Below are positions 23,819-35,575 of a stretch of DNA of 64,000 nucleotides, one piece after another (the first letter of the stretch is position 1; each line of letters opens with the position of its first letter). Below the pieces are notes generated by a model. It worked only from the letters and a program-made list of their open reading frames with translations, was not told the origin of the DNA and ran no database searches. The position numbers and the translations under genes are program-made. The stretch covers positions 32,659,339-32,723,338 of the forward strand of contig OU015532.1 in assembly GCA_907165065.1 (NCBI GenBank), read 5' to 3'. Source of the DNA: Caprimulgus europaeus (Eukaryota > Chordata > Aves > Caprimulgiformes > Caprimulgidae).

Positions 23819-24943
23819 AAGTATGTTAATTCTTCTGAATTTATTTAGTTTTTAATTTCAGACGACACAGCTGCAGTGAAAACTGAGTAAGATGAGTGCA
23901 TTTTGCAGGGATTTCCTTCTACAGTTATTACTATGTATGTCTCTATTGCTTTTGGTTAATTGAGCAAAGGATACCCTTGATAGCCATTTCATTTCAATGT
24001 AGTCAAAGTCAAGGTAATTAGTTAATTGCCAGAAGGGATTGTTAATTGCTGGTAATGAACCACTATTGAGGAAATTACTGCTACAATACCATTAGATACT
24101 GCAAGCATGCATGAAGGGGAGAAATAGTGTTTCTGATATTTCTGTATATTTTCCTGTAAGGGAGTTCTAGCACATATATTGCTGAGCGATACAGAAAAAA
24201 AAAAGGTGGGGGGAGGTTGAGTGGGACACATTTACCATTTAGAGCAAAAAAACTTGCCCCACTGTTAAGAATTATTCTTCACGTGACATGAATTTTCACA
24301 ATAATAGTCAAAATCCATTCTTATCCTTTCATCTTTAAATATTAATCATTTGATCCAGCATTATATAGAATAACAACACTTTGGTAATATTTACATGATT
24401 AAGTACAGTGTAATATATTTTTATGACATTTGTACAATTTTTTTTTTTTTTTAAAGCTTGTTCTAATCTACATGTGATTTTGTAGATAGATTTGGGGCAG
24501 ACCTGAAGGGTGGATGTTCCCATTATAAAGATTATTCATAATTCTCACTAATGACTTTTTTTTGTTGTCAGATTTAGTGGTACCCCTGGTGTGTATCTCA
24601 AAAGAAAAAGGGTTAGGTTATGCTTGTATCAAGTATATGAAGGTCAAAACAGTTTTTACAAGGCTAAATTAAAGTGCAACTGCAACTAAAATAGGAATTA
24701 AATATTCAATCAATTTTCCAAGAATTTTTAAATATTCTTGATAGAGCAGTGAAAGCTGTCTACATTTTTATTCAGTCTGAATAAAAATGTCCCTGTGTAC
24801 TGTATTTCTGATGTTCATCCAGAAACCTGTAATAAAGAAATTCAGTGTACCCAAGTACATACAAGAATTACCTGTGCAGAGTAAGCCAAATGCAACATAT
24901 ATTATACTTAATGAAAATTTATTTTCCAGGTGTACTCTGTACA

Positions 24944-25343
24944 TCACAGAATCACAAAATCACAGGATGGCTCGAGCAAAGCCACCTAGAGCTGGTTACC
25001 CAGGACCATGTCCAGATGGCTTTGAATGTCTCCAAGGTAGGAGACTCCACAACCTTTCTGGGCAACCTGTGCCAGTGCTTGGTGTTTCCTGATGGTCAAA
25101 TGGACCGTCTTGTGTTTCAGGTTGTTCCCCTTACCTCTTGTCCTGTCACTGGGAACTACTGAAAAGAGTCTGGCTTTCTCTTCTTCACACCCTCCTCTCA
25201 GGTATATATATACATCAGTAAGATCCCCCTGCATGTTCTCTTCTCCAGACTGAAAAGTCTGAACTCTCTCAGCCTCTTCTCATAGGAGAGTTGCTTCAGT
25301 CCCTTCATCATCTGAGTGGCTTTTCATTGGACTCTCTCCAGTA
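24944..25343 (-). mobile_element. Older CR1 LINE, 3' portion (type E), interrupted
   Basis: This is the 3' half of a CR1 copy that a younger CR1 has split. Reading on the minus strand from the interruption, it encodes RGDLTDVYIYLRGGCEEEKA and ARLFSVVPSDRTRGKGNNLK, both CR1 ORF2 C-terminal blocks, and ends LDMVLGNQL. The 3' UTR follows, ending in an octamer-like tail (plus strand TCACAGAATCACAAAATCAC). A stretch of roughly 50-60 bp normally found between the tail and the stop region appears to be missing. The other half resumes at 25588. Confidence 0.92.
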
Positions 25344-25587
25344 TAGAATTATAGAATCACAGAATAGTTTGAGTTGGAAGGGACCTTAAAGATCACCTAG
25401 TTCCAATCCCCCTGCCATGGCAGGGACACCTTCCACTAGACCAGGCCACTCAAAGCCTCATTCAACCTTACCTTGAACACTTCCAGGGAGGGGGCATCCA
25501 CAGCTTCTCTGAGCAACCTGTTCCAGTGTCTGACCACCCTCACAGTAAAGAATTTCTTCCTAATATCTAATCTAAACCTACCCTCTT
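25344..25587 (-). mobile_element. Younger CR1 LINE 3' end (type C) inserted into an older CR1
   Basis: The element begins (plus strand) with the 3' octamer tail TAGAATTATAGAATCACAGA, continues with GTTTGAGTTGGAAGGGACC, and ends at its 5' truncation after CTAAACCTACCCTCTT. On the minus strand it encodes [18 protein letters not shown] and LEVFKVRLNEALSGLV, the last residues of CR1 ORF2. The sequence on either side (CTCTCCAGTA before, GTCTGTCTCTATCTTGTACT after) is continuous in the consensus of the older subfamily, so this is a nested insertion. The closely similar copy at 44666-44945 is the same 3' type. No clear target-site duplication is visible. Confidence 0.9.
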
Positions 25588-25830
25588 GTCTGTCTCTATC
25601 TTGTACTGGGGAGCCCAGAACTGGACACAGTACTCCAGAGGTGGCCTCACCAGTGCTGAGCAGAGGAAAAGAATCACCTCCCTTGACTTGCTGGCAACAC
25701 CCCTTCAAATGCAGCCCAGGACACCGTTGGCGACGTTTACTGCAAAGGCACATTACTGGCTCGTGTTCAAATTGGTGCCCACCAGGATCCCCAGGTCCTT
25801 CTCTGCCAAGCTGCTTTCCAATTGCATACC
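25588..25830 (-). mobile_element. Older CR1 LINE, 5' portion (type E), interrupted
   Basis: This continues the older CR1 beyond the nested insertion. The plus-strand landmarks TTGTACTGGGGAGCCCAGAA, ACACAGTACTCCAGAGGTGG, CACCTCCCTTGACTTGCTGG and CCCAGGTCCTTCTCTGCCAA are the reverse complement of the ORF2 region encoding the [15 protein letters not shown]-like and related blocks. It stops near CCAATTGCATACC, which is its 5' truncation point. A minus-strand open frame of 142 codons (25436-25864) runs across both CR1 elements and is a chimera created by the insertion, not a gene. Confidence 0.92.
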
Positions 25831-28800
25831 ATAAACATAGGAGAAGTTGTTTAAAGACAATCACATTTATACTCTATCTGGGAACAAAAAATAGAAACCA
25901 GCAAGCTGTATGGCAGCCTCCACCTCTTCTGAGTGATTCCGTATGCAAGCAAACCACAGATGTCTCTCCTTGTCAGAACAGGCCTTTGAGGTGAGTTTTA
26001 TATGCCATATATATACCAACACAGTCATCTGCTAGCTATCCATGTCTGCTATGCAAAGGATTATAATTTCCTTTTACAAGAAGAGAAGACCCTCCTCTTG
26101 CAAAACAAAGTTTTCAAAGAGTTGACAAAAACACAGTAGAAAGATTAGTATTAAATTCAGGTAAATAGTACCATTAATTATAAAGTTCCTAGCAAGCTCC
26201 AACAATATGAATACTATGAGTTTCTACAAATCGGTATATATTGCCAAAAATAGTAGCCATTTAATCCTATTTATCTCTTCATCACAAATATATTACTATT
26301 TATTAGAAATATATTACTATCTATCTAGTAATATTACATTTTTTATGTAGATCACAAAAGCTACTACTTGTAGCTGAACTTCTGGGAATATTTCCGTTAG
26401 AACTAATTTTTATAATTACCAGCTAACTGCAATTTATTGATGAATGTTCTCTCGGGATTAAAATTTATAACACAAGTTCTCAAAAGGAAAGCATTTTAGT
26501 CACAGAAAAAATGGGATGCTTTTGGATAATATTGTCAATCATGTTTTCTTTGCAAAATAATTCCGAAGCAGAGTTTAGCAAATAAGTATGGAGTTAAAGT
26601 CAACTTGTGTGCTGGCAGTCCATAAGAGAAGGCACAAAAAGAAAGGTATTATATTTTATATAGGTATAGGTTACATATTAGTTTACTACGTGCCTCTAAA
26701 GGAAAGGAAGGAGTCCCTGGGAAGTAGAAATTGCTCTATAGACACTCAGAAACTAAACTGCCTGTAACCAGATCTCCCGTTTGTGATCTATTTCAGGCTA
26801 CATAGACAACACCTACTTAAGGTATCTAAGTTCAAATAACTTGGTTCTGAGCATGCTGTTAAGTATGGAGATTTGGAGCAGCTAAGCAGAGACCCTGGAC
26901 ATGGAATTCCCTGCTTTTCTGTACAAGAAACATAGTTTTCTCATGAATAGCTCAGCATAGTTCTAAACCAGCAAGGAATATAAGCAAGTACGGAAATCTG
27001 TGTCTCAGTAGTTGCATTGGCACATGCTTTCCTTAGGTCCAAGCCTTTGGAAATAGCTATCCTCCCCCAATAGATTAGCTCCCTACCTCTCCCACATAGC
27101 TTCACAAAGGAATTTAGATAGCACTTTAGCTCTCTAAATTTAGACTGCCACTTCAGTTCCCTAAATCCAGCTGTGAGACCCTCAGAAAGCCCTGCTTAGC
27201 TGCTACTTAACCTGAAAGGCACTGAAATTATCTCAGCACCAAAATACTCCACCAACAAATTCTTCTAGGTGCCCAAATTTCTGATGCTGGATAGTGATAT
27301 CCTGTGCATGTCCTGAAGATGCCGAGCAGCTGTGAATGTGAGCGTGGCAGATTCTCAGAGTAAGAATTCTGCTGCTTGGCTTGTCTTTTAGGACTAATCT
27401 CATAGACATCCTTATATGCCAACAATCAAATCAGATTTCAGACGCCCTATTGACAAAGGAAGGGATGTTAAGTTATCTCTGAGTAATTAACTTCTAGTTC
27501 ATTTTGGGGGAAGGTGGGAGATCTGCTTTCAAATTCCCCTTACAAATCAGTCACACAGGGCAGGTAAGAACCTGAATCTTTTCACTGGGATGTGGTATAA
27601 AAGAGAAACAATTTCTACCTGTTTTCTCAGAGAAAAGCTTTTAGAAACTAGGATTAATAATCTACATCCAAATTCCCTCATCCTGCAGAAAGTAATTTCC
27701 TCCTGACTACCCTAACAACATTGCTATTCAGCAGCATTTTCTTTTTCTTCGTTAGTCTTTCTTACAGACTGGCTTGGGTCACTTATTAGTCTCTTAGTTC
27801 CTGCTAGTGCCTATTCTTAGGACCATGATGCTTTCCATGTGTAAGAAATTCCTAAATCTGGACTGACAAGTTCACTAGAGAACAAGTACTTACCAATCAG
27901 TATTACTAAAGCTAATCCCACTTGGAAATTTAAGTTCTTGCTGCTTCATGTCCCATGTGTCTGAATTCTCAGCTCAGTAGTGCCTGCTCTGTTTTCTATT
28001 GCTGTCTCACTGCAATAAATCCAGTCCCTGCAACAAGTATGAGGTTTATTCCTCTCCAGTTTAAATTCAATATCAAATTCTTGCTGCTTTAAATGATACA
28101 GAATCAGTTGTGGTTTGGGCTCACAGTTCTTTGGGACTTGTCACAAAGAGACACTGAGCAGGTGCAGAACTATTTGCGAGCTCATAGCCTCAGCTGCAAG
28201 CTCCTTCAGACAAGTACTGTCTTGCCTTTGCTTTCAACATCCCATGCACACCTGCTGCACTTAAAAAACTATAATTGTTAGAGGACGGAGAAAACTATTA
28301 TGGGATGAAAGGAGTTTGTTAGGAGTCATTATAAATCCTGAATTAAAGAAAAATATTCCACTGGGTTTAGCGTGCCATATAAAAAACAGATTTAGCCTGG
28401 AAAATCAGCTTTTGGCAGGATTGTCTGGACAAGTGGTATCCAGTTCAAGTGGAGTCCACTGTATAACCTCTGTAAAAATATCAAATCAAGGATTAGCCTT
28501 ATCTGAGATTTCAACTTGCTAGTGATCTAGAAAGGTTACTTCACAGAAGAATTTTATACTCAATAGCATCTGAAATTACAAAAGAAGAAATTAAGAATCT
28601 CTATTTATTAACCTTAGAGGCATTATGGGAATCTGCAGATTTTCTATGTATAAATGAATTTCAGAGAAAAATGTACAGGTTTTATTTCTGTAGCTGCAAG
28701 GATAAACCAACAGTTAAGAAAAATAATCATTCCTGTTGCAGATTCTCAAGCTGTGCACTTCAAGTGGGTGAACATGAAGTGGAGCATGAACGACTGAAAG

Positions 28801-31800
28801 CCAAATAAGATATTTGCACAATATTGGCCCATGACAGCAAATGATGAATGTATTTGCAAGTGTAATTATTACAAGCTAATTTGGTTGAACAATGTTTGGG
28901 GGGAAAAAAAGGAAAATATTATTTTATGATAAATTTTGGCTTTAAAGCATGCTGGAATAATTTTAATTAAACTCTAACACATCCTCATAATAAAAAGAAT
29001 AACTAATTTTTTTTCATTATATCTTTATTATTTTAATCACTCTATATTTTAATTAATAAATTATTTTTCAGAATTTATATGCTTAGTTTCAGGCCACAAA
29101 TTAGAATTTTTTTTTAAATAGTCCACCAACATTTTGATATACATGAACTAAACTAGTGCTATCACATTGCTTTGCAGTTCCCAGTAAGTTAGAATAGATA
29201 AAACATATTTCAAGATTAAATAATGAAAAGAAAGATCTTACAAGAGATGTTTTAATGCTCTTGCTGCAGAATTTGGTGGTTTTGTTTTCATCTAGGGTTT
29301 GACAGATCATTTTCTTGTTGATTTCATCCTGAAGAAAACAGAATGTTTTAAATAATTCCATAGTGTATCACGGGAGAGATTTGCAACTCAACTCCAGATT
29401 GGTAAGTAATGTGGCCGACTTCAGTGCCATGCAATAACTGAGTTAATCAGGATGGTTTACAGGTCTGACCTATTAGCCTGGATGCAGAACTGAAGTACCA
29501 GAGGTGTATTTTTTTCAAATATTAATTAATGACTCCGTGTTAGCAACAGCTGTGCATTGTGCTGAAGGACCATAACAGCAAGCCTGGAGCTAGCTCTAGA
29601 CATCTTCAGGATGAAGCCATGCGTTACTTTGTTTTGCCCTATTCAGAACACAATAGGTTTTGTGAGCATGTGGGAGTTAATCTTGCAAAGCTTTTGAATT
29701 TTCTTGAAGAAATTATAGCTATAGGAAGAATCTGTAACATATTATTACCAGTAGTTAAATTGATGTTTTTATTTTCTGTATTTTCTTTATATAATTTCAG
29801 CAAAATATTACAAGCCCTTTGCTTAAAACAAATTGATCTGCCAAACAATAGGATCATTTTAAGCAGAAGGTGATTTTATTTGATCTGGACAAAATATAAT
29901 GTTCACTGAAACAATATATTTTGAGTTATTCAAGTGTTTACCATTTCATGCAGGGTTCATTCCTGTTCTAGTTCAGTTTAATAACAAGATGTCATTAAAT
30001 TAAAAAAGATGAGAAAGATACTTGTATAAGAAGTGATACTCTATCAAAAACCTTGAAGGCAAGCAAAGGATTTCTGCAGGGAATTTGCTACTCATTATAA
30101 AATTATATTAGGCTTCTGGGGAATGTCCTGTACATTAATCTGTATTTTATGTTGAGGAAAGAAAAGTCTTCCAATAAGTGATATATCATTATACAAGTAC
30201 AACATCAGTGGTGTGTGCTGGCAATAATTCTGATATCTGAGTTGTGAACCCCTACTATGAAGCATGGCATTTGAAGAAGCTAATTTTGCACCATAAATAT
30301 CACCATTGTGCACAGCTCATGAAACAGAGAAAAAGAAAAAGCAATTTAAAAGAATGCCAGGGAAACGTTCCAAAGATGAAATTGCTTTGTCTAGTTTATA
30401 TTACCCAAAGATGAAGTAGATTTGAGGTTCCTCAATAATAAGTGGTTATTATTCAGTCCTTCAGCAGTGTCAGGTTTGATATCTAGTACTCTATGACACT
30501 GCAGAACAAGAAATGCAAGCTGCATGCTGCTGGAAATGGGAGGGAACCTAGTTTTAACCCTGGGGTGTTATATAAGAACTGCATCACACTGCCTGTCGGA
30601 GTTCTGCCAGCATCAGCCAAAATGCTGCAGGAGGAGCTATCCACCACCTTGACATCCCATGTGAATCCATAGCTAACAGCAACCACCTCCACAGTAAACA
30701 GATCCACTCTGCAAAAAAGAGAGAGTCAAAGAACTTCCTCTCAGTGGAAGTGGGCAACAGCATTTGATTGATAGCTTATATTTAACAATCTGCATGTAGT
30801 GACTTATTTTCCTTAAAATTCATATGTTCTTAGTTCCATCATGTCTGAATTTAATTTTTCTCAGTTTTGTCCTCCTAGAAAATGTCAGTAACTTTGCAGA
30901 TGACATTTTGTTCACAGTATTATTAGCTTAGAATATTTTCATTAGAATAATTTCTTGTGGTAAGTATGTGGAGGTCTCTGTTTTCTAGTGTTCCTATTAT
31001 AGTGTTGCTCTATTTTTAATACAGCTGTTAGATCCTAGAGAAATGTTAATAATAATTTATTTACTAAAGGCTTAGTGTATCAGTATGTTTTTAAGAAAGC
31101 ATCTGTGTCATCTTATGTGAGTATGAGAGATTGTCAGACCGATAATTTCTCCAAAGTCCCATCGCCTGCTATTTTTATTGTTATCTTTCTTGCTGTCATG
31201 CACTTCCCAACTTATAAGAAGCAAAATGAGTAGACATACAAGCTATGTACCAAGACGTCCATTCTATTGTGAAAAACAGAAGATACTTGAATCTTGGGAG
31301 AAATACAGTACTGAGAAGTGTTTTTACTTATTAAAGCAAGGGGTTATTAAAACTCTACATAGAAAAATGGGAAGACTGACATTTATAAATTTTATTCTAA
31401 CATATAGGAAAATGACAATAAAACAGAAAAAAATGTCCTGGTGAAAAAAAAATATCTTCAATGTTGAAAGAAGAACAGCAAATAGTTTTATTTGATTATG
31501 ACCAGGAACTTACCAGCTTTGCTTACAGATCTGAGAAGCTAAAATCAGGATAGTGTTGACTGGTACTGTAATGTTAGTATATTGTGTTGAAGTTAAGAAC
31601 ATCCTGGCTAAGCTAATGTAGATAGTATTTTGCAGGTACAACTATATCTCTGAGATTTCACTTTTTGTTTTTTCATGAGATTTACAAGTATTACTGAAGA
31701 AATGGCCCTCAAAAGCCACAGACTGAAAAACATGTTTCAGGCTTCCTGCTTGCATTATATAATTTAAGCAAGTGATAAATGACAGTCAGTAGAAGGTGTT

Positions 31801-34275
31801 CAACCAGAAATCCAAGAGTACCACATGTTGTTGCATCATTTGCATTCCTGGAGAACAGAAATTTATAAACTGGAAATCCTAAAGTAGGCTTAATCCTATA
31901 CAGCATTCAAATGCAACCAAAAAGTACCCATCTCCGTAATTAGTATCATGCAGGTGAGAAGAAGCAAGTATTTTTAGACTGGGATGGAAATTAAGTCATC
32001 AGGTTGAGGGGAAGGTATTGGACTAGAAGCTTGAGTCACGCACATCAATACAGGCTCTTAGTTGTAGTGCAGTCCTGCCAAAGAGCTGCACTGATCATTC
32101 ATCTCTGATGTTTGGATTAGAATAAATATTCAAATTGTATGGGGGGGTTAATTTATATTGTTTCAAACTCCCCTCTTGGCCTCTGAACCCTAAAATGTAT
32201 CAGTGTACTCCATACTGATTTGTTGCAAGGAGGAGAGCACAATATGAGTTGTTGCCTAAACAAAAGGTGAAACAGTGAATCTTCTTCTAATCTTGCCAGC
32301 ACTGTTCCTGAGGAACTGCAGTATAAAATTTACCACAAACTCAGTGGCTGCCAAAGCTAAGGAAGATGGAAACTTTTGTGATAATCCAAAATTTTAGATG
32401 AATTTTAGATGGCTGTCCTTGGATATGATCTAGTATACTGGCCAGAGGTTATAGCATCAATTTTATTTAAATTTTGAGAGTGATTAATATACAGAAAGGC
32501 AGTATACTAATGCTTTACCCATTTGTAGATTAAACAAAGGCTCATTAGCTCACATGAGACAGTTCAGTTTCATTTTTAGCTACAGAATGGCTGGTGCAAT
32601 GCCTCTTCTTTTAGCATTTTCATTTTGCATTGCCTTCAGTCCTGACATGAAAGTTAACATTAATCTGCCAACTCATTCTGATTGGATTGCTTTGGAAGTC
32701 ACTCCAAAGTCACAATGGCTAAATGGGATGAAGCTGTAAGACAGAAATGCATTGCAGTTAATACCTCTGCAGTACTGAAGCTAAGCCAGGGCCAGCCCTA
32801 ATTCCTGAAAGAAAACAAATCCGCAATAATCCATCCCTTAATTCTGAACACAGTGGCACAATGCCAAAAAATATAAAACATGTATTCCTTACTAAAACAC
32901 TGCATCTTATTCCACCATGGTTTCTCTTGGCCTTTTATGCTTGTACTTTGAGGTCAGCGAGCAGCATACATGTGAAGGTGTTATCCATACTGACACTTAC
33001 AGCATTCCAGTGTTCTCATAAAGTAAAAAGATTTAGGGAGAGAATGGTTGCTGAAACAAATAATTTCAACCATTGCAACCATTAGAAAGCAAAAATTCAT
33101 ATACCTCTCAATCCCCCACACACCCCTCACCCAGAAATCTTCTGAGAATATTTTCAGTCACTTAATCCATCTAATGTCCACTTGGGTAAAACTACAACTG
33201 GTATTGTTTTTTCATAATCCAGGTCAGATTTTGGTCCTGCAAAAAACAAGGATGATCCCATTCAGGTCTAATTAATCTCACTTTGGAGATTTTGATTAGG
33301 AGCATGCTGATTTTAGCCCAAACCTAGACTGTGTTATTTAGAATCTATTCTCCCTAAAGTGCTTTTGTGATGATAACTTAGTGTGACAAAAAGAACCAGT
33401 TTAGACATTTCTATCTTCATCCAAAAATGTGTACTTATGTAGAAATAAGCCTTAAAAATGTCTTACTAACATGAAATGTCCCACAGAAACAGATAAGCAC
33501 ATTGGGATGAGTTAGGTGGCTAGCAAGCCTTTCTAGAGGTCAGACCTAATTTAGAACCCGTTAGGATTCCTTTGCAGCAGCCTTTTTGTACTGTAAGCCT
33601 CATACATTATTAAAATACATTTTTTTTAGCCTTAATCAAACTACGAAAGGAATTTTGTTCATTACCTGGCCAGAGCTGAAAAACAAGAACAAACTGGCAA
33701 AGTGCCCTACTCTTTCAGGGTTGGCAGGCCTTGTTGCAAATGAAATCCTGGTAACCACTCTGAGACCTTGAAATTACACATCTCTACAAAGTATGGAAGT
33801 ATTTCAAGCAATTCACTTTAAGGTGCTCAATAGATTATTGAAAAAAAAAAACCCAAAACAACCAGAACCTGTTTTCAAGTATTATATATACTTATATATA
33901 TATAAATATATTTGTGCATTATCCTTTATGAATCTAATTTGAATCCCTTTGTCACTTAGACAACTTTGTATTATTTCTACTGTCTTTGGTGAGATTGTCA
34001 GATTGTCATCTTTGCGGGAAAAATAATCTGTGTGGCCAACAGAAATTACTTGACATATGAAGAGTACTTACTACAAACATTTCTGAAGCTCAGATGAGAC
34101 GTGGAGGCAAAACATCTCCTTGCTTCCACCCCCTGGCATGGCTTCTCCCAGGCAGGTGCTGGAGACTGTACGGATGAAGATGAGCTTTCCTTTCCCACCA
34201 TGGTTTAACCCCTGTGATATACTTGATTTTGGTGCTGTTGTCAGTATCTAGCTGGATGGCTGGAGGGTGTTGCAT
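25831..34275. other. Long AT-rich stretch without a recognised gene
   Basis: No repeat I can name. A pair of 13-bp inverted repeats (26877-26889 and 27192-27204) brackets sequence rich in CTAAAT and TTTAG words and may be an ancient repeat remnant. An exon-like minus-strand island lies at about 30480-30708. An imperfect duplication of about 20 bp (TATTACTAT words) occurs near 26285-26340. Nothing else stands out. Confidence 0.5.
26877..27204. repeat. Possible ancient palindromic repeat (inverted 13-mers)
   Basis: AGCAGCTAAGCAG at 26877-26889 recurs as its exact reverse complement at 27192-27204, about 300 bp apart, with weaker similarity next to it (TTAAGTA). The sequence between and after carries repeated CTAAAT and TTTAG words reminiscent of old amniote interspersed repeats with CCTAAAT motifs. 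The family is not identified, and coincidence is possible. Confidence 0.25.
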
Positions 34276-34499
34276 AATGATAAAAGGAAAAACTTTTTCA
34301 CTGTGAGAGTGACAGGACACTGGGACAGGCTGCCCAGAGAGGTTGTGGAGTATCCTTCTCTGGAGACGTTCAAAACCCACCTGGACGCCTTCCTGTGTGA
34401 ACTACTGTAGGTGATCCTGTTCTGGCTCGGGGGTTGGACTAGATGATCTTTTGAGGTCCCTTCCAATCCCTAACATTCTGTGATTCTGTGTGATTCTGT
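34276..34499 (+). mobile_element. CR1 LINE 3' end (type B)
   Basis: The copy begins within the ORF2 C-terminus (AAAAACTTTTTCACTGTGAG, then GGACAGGCTGCCCAGAGAGG encoding the RLPREVV-like block) and continues through CTGGACGCCTTCCTGTGTG and GGGTTGGACTAGATGATC. It ends in CATTCTGTGATTCTGTGTG with an extra partial tail unit. Only about 220 bp remain. The tail type matches 13319-13425. Confidence 0.94.
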
Positions 34500-34558
34500 A
34501 AGTATCCATGAGCCAGTCCTCCATAGCCTGGCAGACCTGCATTCAGTACTATGTGACA

Positions 34559-34703
34559 GAACCAACCCTGGAGGTATTTAGAAGACATGTACGCATGGCA
34601 CTTAGGGACATGGTTTAGAAGTGGATCTGGCAGTGCTAAGTTTATGGTTGGACTTGGTGATCTTAAAGGTCTTTTCCAACCAAAAGAATTATATGATTCT
34701 ATA
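34559..34703 (+). mobile_element. CR1 LINE 3' end (type D)
   Basis: This is a second CR1 tail in the same orientation, starting only 59 bp after the previous one. The landmarks are AACCCTGGAGGTATTTAGAA, GGCACTTAGGGACATGGTTT, GATCTTAAAGGTCTTTTCC and the tail ATATGATTCTATA. The UTR differs from the other copies here, so it is an independent insertion of a different subfamily. The copy is about 145 bp long. Confidence 0.92.
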
Positions 34704-35575
34704 ACTTTGAAAAGCATGTACAACCCTACATTTGAAACAGGCGTAATCAGCTCATCAGGACCTTGCTGATGCAGCTGTTTGCTTCTGTTTGGATGGCTAG
34801 CTGTAACTCTGTAGTAGGCACTCACACATATATGCATGTAAGATAATATTCATGCCTATTGTTAACATCTATTTTTAAAGGTTGAAAACCCTACTTACCT
34901 CCAGCAAATGCTGCAAACAATTGACTCACAAGTGAACTATAAATAATGTTCGCAGCACAGAGCCTGTGCAACATACTGCTCTAGTGTTACTGAATATTCA
35001 GAACCTGCTGCCTCTAGTAGCTATGTACGTCATGTTCATGACAGGTTTAGGCTTCAGTAGCCTAGAGCCTAAGATCCGGCATGTGTTTTGGAACTAGAGC
35101 ATTTGCAGATTAGTGAATACCAGCCACAGGGCCAGGTATGATGTGGAAACTTGAAAATACAAAGTGTCTGTACTGACATTCTGAATATTACCGCAAAATA
35201 AAATAAAATATAAAGGTTGTAAGGAAATGAGGAGAATGACAGACAAATACTGCCAAGCATAAAAGCAATTTAGGCAGCTACAGACCCAGCCTCTACCATG
35301 TGCAAGGCTCCTCTTCTAGGCAGCTTTTTGAAGGAAAGTCTACAGGCATGGAAAATGGGATGCAACTGGGCTTAGCAAGGATAGAACTTAGCAGACAAAG
35401 CTGCTAAGTGGTTGACCAGCATCAAAGCTAGTGTAGTAGAAGATGGGAGCAACTCTGGAAGAGCAGCTGCATGTCTCCACCACATTGATTTTTCTCCCTT
35501 GTATTTAATGAACCAACCCCTGTGCTGCTTGCCTGTGTCCCAGAAATGGGCAGAGCACTCAGCTTGCTGGCGGTA
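34704..35575. other. Sequence without a recognised gene or repeat
   Basis: Unique sequence between a CR1 tail and an LTR; it includes a short (AAAAT)n run near 35195-35212. Nothing else is recognisable. Confidence 0.55.

Larger units (their letters stand above)
17610..24943. other. Long AT-rich stretch without a recognised gene
   Basis: Most is unique sequence at low GC. The 101-codon frame at 18218-18523 is lysine- and glutamate-rich because the DNA is A-rich, so it is not convincing. A somewhat GC-richer pocket lies at about 23440-23820 and contains a (CCAT)n run and a G-quadruplex motif, but I recognise no exon there. Confidence 0.55.

Noticed and set aside
25436-25864. 142-codon minus-strand frame
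   Set aside because: It joins the ends of two CR1 elements at a nested insertion and reads partly in a non-coding frame of the older copy. It is not a gene.
34090-34837. Minus-strand frames up to 132 codons near 34.1-34.8 kb
   Set aside because: They are antisense to two plus-strand CR1 tails and intervening sequence.
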